DNA of 16,254 bases from Polaromonas sp. UBA5171. GTDB lineage: Bacteria > Pseudomonadota > Gammaproteobacteria > Burkholderiales > Burkholderiaceae_C. How positions within the stretch are numbered: the stretch's first letter is position 1; each line of letters begins with the position of its first letter. Shown one piece after another: positions 15,115-16,254 of the stretch. The DNA lies in NCBI GenBank assembly GCA_002413395.1, contig DHWX01000014.1, positions 1-16,254 of the forward strand, written 5' to 3'. Below the pieces are notes generated by a model. It saw only the letters and a list, made by a program, of their open reading frames with translations, searched no databases and was not told the DNA's origin. The position numbers and the translations under genes were made by a program.

Positions 15115-16215
15115 ATGACACGTCAAACGCTTCTTCGCCATTTCACGCTTGCTATATTATTAGTAGCTATTACTACGCATTGCGCGTGGTCCGGTGATGC
15201 AAAGCCATATAAAAAAAAGGTGGTTGACAAGACCATGCAAGCGCAAGGCCCGGTGTATGCCACGCGCCCCGAGGTTATGCAGTTTGCCGACGACCTTGCC
15301 AGCAGGCGCGACCTCGACCCCGACTGGGTGCGTAGTGTGCTGGGCCAGTCGCGCTACATCCCCGCCGTCTCGCGGCTGATGCAGCCGCCCACTCAGACCT
15401 TTGTGAAAAACTGGCGCGTCTACCGCAGCCGTTTCATCGACCCCATCCGCATTGCGGTGGGCGTGCGCTTCTGGCAGGAGAACCAGGAAGCACTTGAGCG
15501 GGCTGAAAAAGAGTATGGTGTGCCCGCTGAAATCATCGTCGGCATCATCGGCGTGGAAACCATTTATGGCCGCAACACCGGCAGCTTTCGGGTGATCGAT
15601 GCATTGGCCACGCTGGCCTTCGATTTTCCGGCCAGCCACCCGCGCGCCAGCGAGCGCAGCGAATATTTCAAAGGCGAGATTGAGCAGTTTTTGACGCTGG
15701 AAAGCCGCCGCGGCGCCAGTCCGCTGGAGGCACTTGAAATAAAAGGCAGCTACGCCGGTGCCATGGGAATACCGCAGTTCATGCCGTCAAACTGGAGCAA
15801 GTACGCGGTGGACTTTGACGGTGATGGCATCATCGACCTCTGGAACAGCCCGGCCGATGTGATCGGCTCGGTGGCCAACTACTTCAAGGCCGCCGGCTGG
15901 CAGCGCGGCATGCCCACCCACTACCCGGTGAGTTTTGATGCCAGCCGCCTCGACTTGGAGGCGCTGATGGCCCCCGATATCTTGCCAACCTTCAGCGTGG
16001 CCAGTTTCATGGCCAAAGGTGCGGTGCTGGAAGGTGCAGCGCTGGAACACAAGGGCCTACTGGCCTTGATCGAACTGCTCAATGGCCCGGATGCACCCAC
16101 GTATGTGGCTGGCACCGAAAATTTTTACACCATTACCCGCTACAACTGGAGCAGTTACTACGCCATGGCGGTGATTGAACTTGGGCGGGAAGTGGCGTGG
16201 CGGATCAAGCAATGA
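15115..16215 (+). CDS. mltB: Lytic murein transglycosylase B family
   Basis: This enzyme cleaves the MurNAc-GlcNAc bond of peptidoglycan with formation of 1,6-anhydro-MurNAc, in the periplasm. It has 366 aa, against 361 for E. coli MltB. The catalytic glutamate is E148 in IGVETIYGRNTGSF. A family hallmark follows: GAMGIPQFMPSNW, then an EF-hand-like calcium loop DFDGDGIID (233-241) and WNSPADVIGSVANYF. The N-terminus (MTRQTLLRHFTLAILLVAITTHCAWSG) is a signal peptide. The only cysteine near it is in TTHC, a poor lipobox, so a soluble periplasmic form is likelier than the lipoprotein of E. coli. I chose ATG 15115 because a GTG frame from 15073 overlaps tgpA and would bury the signal peptide. 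No clear Shine-Dalgarno is present. It ends the envelope cluster. Confidence 0.92.
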   Translation: MTRQTLLRHFTLAILLVAITTHCAWSGDAKPYKKKVVDKTMQAQGPVYATRPEVMQFADDLASRRDLDPDWVRSVLGQSRYIPAVSRLMQPPTQTFVKNWRVYRSRFIDPIRIAVGVRFWQENQEALERAEKEYGVPAEIIVGIIGVETIYGRNTGSFRVIDALATLAFDFPASHPRASERSEYFKGEIEQFLTLESRRGASPLEALEIKGSYAGAMGIPQFMPSNWSKYAVDFDGDGIIDLWNSPADVIGSVANYFKAAGWQRGMPTHYPVSFDASRLDLEALMAPDILPTFSVASFMAKGAVLEGAALEHKGLLALIELLNGPDAPTYVAGTENFYTITRYNWSSYYAMAVIELGREVAWRIKQ

Positions 16216-16254
16216 CTCATTCGGCCTGTTGGGCACTAAGGCGTCACGTGAAAA

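Overview
The window looks like a high-GC betaproteobacterial chromosome, most probably Comamonadaceae (Rhodoferax/Polaromonas-like). This rests on gene content, protein style (for example EtfB starting MKVLVPVKRVVDYNVKV) and the classic DnaJ and EtfBA sequences. It cannot be proven without a database search. It is mostly housekeeping and envelope DNA. I see no mobile element, CRISPR array, tRNA or rRNA.

Layout. (1) Positions 106-3087, + strand: dnaJ (chaperone), then an EptA-type phosphoethanolamine transferase. (2) Positions 3101-11071, - strand, read right to left: a histone-deacetylase-family amidohydrolase, a crotonase of the ECHDC3 type and an MscS-type channel, packed tightly. After a 246-bp regulatory gap come etfB and etfA, a strong intrinsic terminator, a DmdC-like long acyl-CoA dehydrogenase and a nitronate-monooxygenase-like flavoprotein. 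(3) Positions 11103-16215, + strand: MoxR ATPase, DUF58 protein and TgpA-like membrane transglutaminase (a conserved trio), followed by a lytic transglycosylase of the MltB family.

How the genes work together. EtfBA accepts electrons from acyl-CoA dehydrogenases such as the one encoded next to it, so 4151-7758 is an acyl-CoA oxidation module. The etfBA promoter region carries a perfect 22-bp palindrome placed over the expected transcription start of a perfect TATAAT box, which suggests a repressor operator (TetR-like by shape). The moxR-DUF58-tgpA-mltB group is an envelope/peptidoglycan module with coupled translation.

Most notable points. etfB is interrupted by an apparent one-base insertion in a short A-run, 20 codons after its true start. 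The ECHDC3-like crotonase lacks both hydratase glutamates. The start codons of the deacetylase gene and the longest moxR frame overlap head to head. The MltB homologue has a signal peptide without a convincing lipobox, encoded by an AT-rich, rare-codon patch. I found no convincing undescribed multi-gene system.
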